In this document: positions 13,572-16,649 of the stretch, one piece after another
How positions within the stretch are numbered: the stretch's first letter is position 1
Layout of the letters: every line of letters begins with the position of its first letter
Assembly (NCBI RefSeq): GCF_020829685.1
Contig: NZ_JAIVFR010000028.1
Location: 1-16,649, forward strand
Length of the DNA: 16,649 nt
Origin: Nostoc sp. CHAB 5715
GTDB lineage: Bacteria; Cyanobacteriota; Cyanobacteriia; Cyanobacteriales; Nostocaceae
Direction of reading: 5' to 3'
Made by a program: the position numbers and the translations under genes
Notes under the pieces: generated by a model
Database searches by the model: none
Seen by the model: the letters and a program-made list of their open reading frames with translations, nothing else
Told to the model about the DNA's origin: nothing

Positions 13572-14573
13572 ATGAGAAATGTTTTCTTAAGAGCGAGGTT
13601 AACTCGCAGCGCTAGAGCGATTTTAAAAACATTGCTCATAGCGATCGCTACTGTGACATTTTACTTCACCAGCGATCTAGCCCTTCCCCAATCAGCTGCC
13701 GCCTATCCCTTTTGGGCACAGCAAACCTATCCCGAAACCCCCCGCGAACCAACAGGGCGGATTGTTTGTGCCAACTGTCACCTAGCAGCCAAGCCGGCAG
13801 AAGTGGAAGTTCCCCAATCGGTGCTACCTGACACTGTATTCAAAGCTGTGGTGAAAATTCCCTACGATCTTAGCGCCCAGCAAGTTGGTGCCGATGGTTC
13901 TAAGGTTGGCTTGAATGTCGGTGCTGTACTGATGCTACCTGAAGGCTTTAAGATTGCTCCTGAAGACCGTCTTTCTGAAGAACTTAAAGAAGAAGTTGGC
14001 GACACTCCTTTCCAATCCTACAGCGAAGACAAAGAAAACGTCGTCATCGTCGGCCCCTTACCAGGTGAACAGTATCAGGAAATCGTCTTCCCAGTTCTTT
14101 CTCCCAACCCCGCAACCGACAAAAACATCCACTTCGGTAAATATTCAGTTCACTTAGGTGCTAACCGGGGACGCGGACAAGTTTATCCCACTGGCGAAAA
14201 GAGCAACAACGCTGTTTACAATGCTTCTGCTACTGGCACAATTACCAAAATTGCCAAAGAGGAAGATGAAGACGGTAACGTTAAATATCTAGTCAACATC
14301 CAACCTGAATCTGGTGATGTTGTCGTTGATACGATTCCTTTAGGGCCAGAACTGCTTGTTTCCGAGGGGCAAGCAGTTAAGACTGGTGAAGCTTTGACCA
14401 GCAACCCGAATGTCGGCGGCTTCGGTCAACAAGATGCAGAAATCGTATTGCAAGACGCCTCTAGAGTCCAATGGATGATTGCATTCATCGCTCTTGTAAT
14501 GTTAGCCCAAGTTATGCTTGTGCTGAAGAAGAAGCAAGTTGAAAAAGTCCAAGCTGCCGAGATGAATTTCTAA
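13572..14573 (+). CDS. petA: apocytochrome f
   Basis: Cytochrome f is the c-type haem subunit of the b6f complex and donates electrons to plastocyanin or cytochrome c6 in the lumen. From the ATG at 13572 the precursor has 333 residues. A Sec signal peptide (about 1-44) has basic residues, a hydrophobic core [12 protein letters not shown] and a SAAA cleavage site. The mature protein starts at Y45 (YPFWAQQ), whose amino group is the axial haem ligand. The haem motif CANCH is at 66-70. A C-terminal membrane anchor precedes [19 protein letters not shown] at 13557 would add five residues and is less likely. The sequence closely resembles Nostoc cytochrome f from memory. It is second in petCA and followed by a strong terminator. 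Confidence 0.97.
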   Translation: MRNVFLRARLTRSARAILKTLLIAIATVTFYFTSDLALPQSAAAYPFWAQQTYPETPREPTGRIVCANCHLAAKPAEVEVPQSVLPDTVFKAVVKIPYDLSAQQVGADGSKVGLNVGAVLMLPEGFKIAPEDRLSEELKEEVGDTPFQSYSEDKENVVIVGPLPGEQYQEIVFPVLSPNPATDKNIHFGKYSVHLGANRGRGQVYPTGEKSNNAVYNASATGTITKIAKEEDEDGNVKYLVNIQPESGDVVVDTIPLGPELLVSEGQAVKTGEALTSNPNVGGFGQQDAEIVLQDASRVQWMIAFIALVMLAQVMLVLKKKQVEKVQAAEMNF

Positions 14574-14599
14574 ATTCTCTGCTAAATCATTACTTGTAG

Positions 14600-14624
14600 G
14601 ACAGGCATCTTGCCTGTCTTTTTT
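14600..14624 (+). terminator. intrinsic terminator of petCA
   Basis: GACAGGC (14600-14606), loop ATCTT and GCCTGTC (14612-14618) form a perfect 7-bp stem followed by TTTTTT (14619-14624), 27 bp after the petA stop. Confidence 0.92.
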
Positions 14625-14705
14625 AATGTGAGTTATACAAAGCCTGGAAATTTAGGACTTAACTTATAGTCTTCTTTTTTGGAATCTGTTATATTTGATT
14701 TATAG

Positions 14706-14725
14706 GTTATAATAATTGTTATAAC
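14706..14725. promoter_or_regulatory. palindromic operator candidate upstream of the toxin-antitoxin pair
   Basis: GTTATAA (14706-14712) and TTATAAC (14719-14725) are perfect inverted arms around TAATTG. A consensus -10 TATAAT (14708-14713) lies inside the left arm. It is about 85 bp before the antitoxin ATG. Antitoxins of this fold usually repress their own operon, so this is the natural candidate site. Confidence 0.5.
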
Positions 14726-14809
14726 AAAAAGATAAATTCTCACATCACATTTACGATATCTCAGTATTGCATTTGAATACCTGATATTCTCATATTTAGG
14801 AATTAGCTC

Positions 14810-15130
14810 ATGGCTATGAAAAGTTATCCCATAACTCATGCAAAGGTAGGAAATCAAGATGGATTTCGCTTACCTCGCGCATTTTCTAAGGATTATCCCC
14901 ATTTAGCTAATGCTTCAGGCCATATTGAAGTGCTATCTGATAACACGTTCTTAGTTAGATTAGAAATTGATAATGTTGATGAAGCTGATGGAGATGAGGG
15001 CATTATGATGAGCCTTTTTCTTGACTTTCTCATGAAGGATGCTATGCAAAACCCTTCTAAGCTCGTTCCTTATACCCAAGAAATGAGCGATGAAATGGAT
15101 GATTTACTGGCTGATGTAGTTATAGATTAA
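14810..15130 (+). CDS. prlF: PrlF-like antitoxin
   Basis: This 106-residue acidic protein is the probable antitoxin of a type II pair. The N-terminal part has an AbrB/MazE-like swapped-hairpin pattern, SYPITHAKVGNQDGFRLPRA (5-24), then GHIEVLSDNTFLVRLE, and would bind the operator DNA. The C-terminal half, MMSLFLDFLMKDAMQNPSKL (about 65-84) followed by VPYTQEMSDEMDDLLADVVI, resembles the toxin-binding tail of E. coli PrlF from memory (FLRFLDADIQNNPQKTRPF). AGGA lies eight bases before the ATG. The stop TAA overlaps the toxin ATG by one base (TAATG, 15128-15132), so translation is probably coupled. The gene is AT-rich compared with petA next door. Confidence 0.75.
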   Translation: MAMKSYPITHAKVGNQDGFRLPRAFSKDYPHLANASGHIEVLSDNTFLVRLEIDNVDEADGDEGIMMSLFLDFLMKDAMQNPSKLVPYTQEMSDEMDDLLADVVID

Positions 15131-15597
15131 TGGCTCCATTCACTTGTAATGGTTGGCAGATTTTTTTCTACCCATTGTTTAACGAACAATGGGTAGAATT
15201 GCGTAATAGGGTTCGTGTTTTAAAAAATGAGTTACCTAAAGAAGAATTTATTACACATTCAGATGTCAAATTATTAAAAGCATTGAATATTGGAATTAAA
15301 GAAAAAATTCCTCAAGACCCTTTTGCTAGTCATTTTGCTTTGCAAAAACCTTTGCAAAAATATAGTCGTCTCAAAAAAATGGGGCTACCTGAAAGATATA
15401 GATTATTCTTTAGAGCATTCAAAGAACAAAAAATTATTATTATTCTTTGGTTAGGTTTTCCTCGAAAGGAAGGCGATAAAAAAGATTGTTATCAAGTTTT
15501 TAGCAAAAAAGTAGAGAATGGGGATTTTCCTGAAAGTATCGATAATCTGCTTGCAGAATGTGAGTTAGAAGATTCTGATGATAAAAACGAAGATTAA
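15130..15597 (+). CDS. yhaV: YhaV-family toxin (predicted ribosome-associated RNase)
   Basis: This 155-residue protein matches the YhaV toxin family, a RelE-like RNase that slows growth when freed from its antitoxin. NGWQIFFYPLF (7-17) corresponds to the start of E. coli YhaV. KLLKALNIGIKEKIPQDP (47-64), ERYRLFFRAF (88-97), ILWLGFPR (105-112) and CYQVFSKKVENGDFP (120-134) follow in the family order. The basic RYRLFFR block probably contains catalytic or RNA-binding residues. The length is like E. coli YhaV (about 154 residues). An acidic tail (CELEDSDDKNED, 144-155) is extra. It has no ribosome site of its own and depends on overlap with the antitoxin gene. The low GC content and isolation suggest acquisition by transfer. 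Confidence 0.85.
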   Translation: MAPFTCNGWQIFFYPLFNEQWVELRNRVRVLKNELPKEEFITHSDVKLLKALNIGIKEKIPQDPFASHFALQKPLQKYSRLKKMGLPERYRLFFRAFKEQKIIIILWLGFPRKEGDKKDCYQVFSKKVENGDFPESIDNLLAECELEDSDDKNED

Positions 15598-15935
15598 GCA
15601 GCGATTAAATACAGCTAACATTAGCGAAACTTAAAGCACACGTCAAATCATTAGCAAAGAAACTGTTGAGCATTATCTATAAAGTAATAATTGTCATGGC
15701 TGGCGTATTGTTAAACAACCACAGTTGAGTGTGATTTATGAACTTATGCCACCAATAACTTCAGAAGTTAGACACTATCACCAGCGATGTCTACGACGGG
15801 CGTAGCTGCGGCACCAGTTTTTCTTTATTTTATCTGGAAAGGCAACCTTAGAGATCGATGGTTCCCGCCAAGTGCTTTTCAAGTGCTAAATTGAATCTAG
15901 CCCTCGTTGAGTTAAGGCTAAAAATTCTAACTGGC
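15598..15935. other. non-coding stretch after the toxin gene
   Basis: No intact gene is present. A frame at about 15683-15803 reads CHGWRIVKQPQLSVIYELMP and continues a little, without a start codon, and could be a decayed gene remnant. The dispersed repeat string gcgatgtctacgacgggc recurs at 15784-15801. No terminator is visible directly after the toxin gene. Confidence 0.4.
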
Positions 15936-16010
15936 GTAGGTTGGCTTGAGGAACGAAACCCAACATTATCAAGACTTTGTTGGGTTTCGCTGTCGCTCTA
16001 CCCAACCTAC
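15936..16010. repeat. 75-bp nested inverted repeat
   Basis: Outer arms GTAGGTTGG (15936-15944) and CCAACCTAC (16002-16010) enclose inner arms CGAAACCCAACA (15954-15965) and TGTTGGGTTTCG (15978-15989), all perfect. From memory this GTAGGTTGG...CGAAACCCAACA structure is widespread in cyanobacterial intergenic DNA. It is a MITE-like or REP-like element without coding capacity. Confidence 0.8.
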
Positions 16011-16384
16011 TATTCCGAATAACCAAATGTTTGAGAAAAAATACAAAATATCAATCTATTAGCGAAGCCTTTGAACTAGAAACTATGAATATGAGCTTCT
16101 AAATGTAATTTAGTTACACGATTCAAGCTTTAGTTAACTTTGCTGATTTCCTGATCTCCTAGTCATCACAATCATATTTGATTGTTAGCTATCGAGCCAA
16201 GCTTCTAGATTATCTAGTTTCTCATGACCTAGACAGGCTCATTTGAAGTAATTTAACCTTATAAAGCATGGATATTCTAGTTTTCTAGCTTAAGGGGAAT
16301 AAGTTGCGGCGATTCAGCTTGCTCATAACTGCTTAAGTTCAAAAGATGTTTTTGTAACTAAATTACATTGGTATGCTATATTAA
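16011..16384. other. AT-rich non-coding stretch
   Basis: I see no gene on either strand. It contains a hairpin CAATCA/TGATTG (about 16169-16184) and the palindrome CTAGATTATCTAG (16205-16217). Seven CTAG tetranucleotides lie between 16076 and 16288. Confidence 0.45.
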
Positions 16385-16408
16385 TTTAGTGTTTAGGTAA
16401 ACACTAAA
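16385..16408. promoter_or_regulatory. 24-bp perfect palindrome, operator candidate
   Basis: TTTAGTGTTTA (16385-16395), GG, TAAACACTAAA (16398-16408) is a perfect 11-bp inverted repeat, the longest perfect near-gapless palindrome I found here. No protein gene follows within the window, but a possible small RNA unit does. Confidence 0.55.
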
Positions 16409-16469
16409 AAACAAATTTACAAATCTACATTTGCGTTTCATAGCATCATAAATAAAATATAATATTATA

Positions 16470-16633
16470 CCCTATTCGTGTTGTTTTTACAAGACTTGTG
16501 CCGGAATAATTTTTAATGTATGAGCTTTTCGTCATTCCATCAAAGTTAATTTCCGAGTAATCGACAAACCTCTTGCTTAATTCGAGGCTAGATGTTTTAG
16601 TTAGCAGAGGGTGGTATGACCCACCCTCTTTTT
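16470..16633 (+). ncRNA. candidate small RNA (promoter to terminator, no ORF)
   Basis: A TATAAT (16458-16463) lies within the perfect palindrome TATAATATTATA. A weak -35 TTTCAT (16436-16441) is 16 bp upstream. About 160 bp later a strong intrinsic terminator ends at 16633. Frames in between are at most about 14 codons and have no ribosome site. This is inference from signals only. The terminator might instead close a longer transcript that begins near the 16385 palindrome. Confidence 0.35.
16606..16633 (+). terminator. strong intrinsic terminator
   Basis: AGAGGGTGG (16606-16614), loop TATGAC and CCACCCTCT (16621-16629) form a perfect 9-bp GC-rich stem running into TTTTT (16629-16633). No coding gene precedes it within 1 kb on the plus strand. 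Confidence 0.9.
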
Positions 16634-16649
16634 GATATGTAATCCCTAC

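Noticed and set aside
15683..15803. Open stretch reading CHGWRIVKQPQLSVIYELMP and onward
   Set aside because: No start codon at its beginning, only about 40 codons, no family recognised, and it ends in a dispersed repeat. It may be a remnant but is unsupported as a gene.

Overview
The window looks like chromosome from a filamentous, Nostoc-like (heterocystous-type) cyanobacterium. The evidence is about a dozen HIP1 octamers (GCGATCGC), three cytochrome b6f genes (petL, petC, petA) with cyanobacterial sequence, many 7-bp tandem repeat arrays, and small dispersed repeats of the kind described in Nostoc. Genus and strain are inferences.

Layout. Positions 1-2927: a possible gene tail and hairpin terminator, petL (minus), aroB, a Uma2-type nuclease gene and a small secreted protein with an SLH-like motif. 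Positions 2928-5120: a MITE-like element, an unlisted 45-residue membrane protein (minus), a small hypothetical gene, a hotdog thioesterase gene and a small acidic protein. Positions 5117-6089: a TrmH/SpoU RNA methyltransferase (minus) and tRNA-Leu(CAG) (minus). Positions 6470-8947: murA, which seems to start at AUU, and an M48 metalloprotease. Positions 8948-10576: an accessory stretch with a 317-bp foldback element, dispersed repeats, two truncated gene 5' ends joined tail to tail, and a small secreted protein. Positions 10577-14624: tatC, DUF4058 and DUF3067 genes on the opposite strand, then petC-petA with a strong terminator. Positions 14706-15597: a PrlF/YhaV-type toxin-antitoxin pair with an upstream palindrome. 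The last kilobase has no convincing protein gene, but holds a foldback repeat, a 24-bp palindrome and a promoter-to-terminator interval that could be a small RNA.

How the genes relate. PetL, PetC and PetA are subunits of one thylakoid complex. PetC carries a twin-arginine motif, so TatC, encoded just upstream, is its likely translocase. aroB and murA are housekeeping biosynthesis genes. The PrlF/YhaV pair, the Uma2 and DUF4058 nuclease-like proteins and the gene fragments are the accessory layer.

The most informative non-coding signals are: a 112-bp MITE with an exact 10-bp target duplication that contains the DUF3067 stop codon; a foldback element with five internal hairpins; three copies of one dispersed repeat, each inside a different heptamer array; and heptamer repeats that encode the C-terminus of the RNA methyltransferase. 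I saw no CRISPR array, no intact transposase gene and no rRNA. I found no large uncharacterised multi-gene system.
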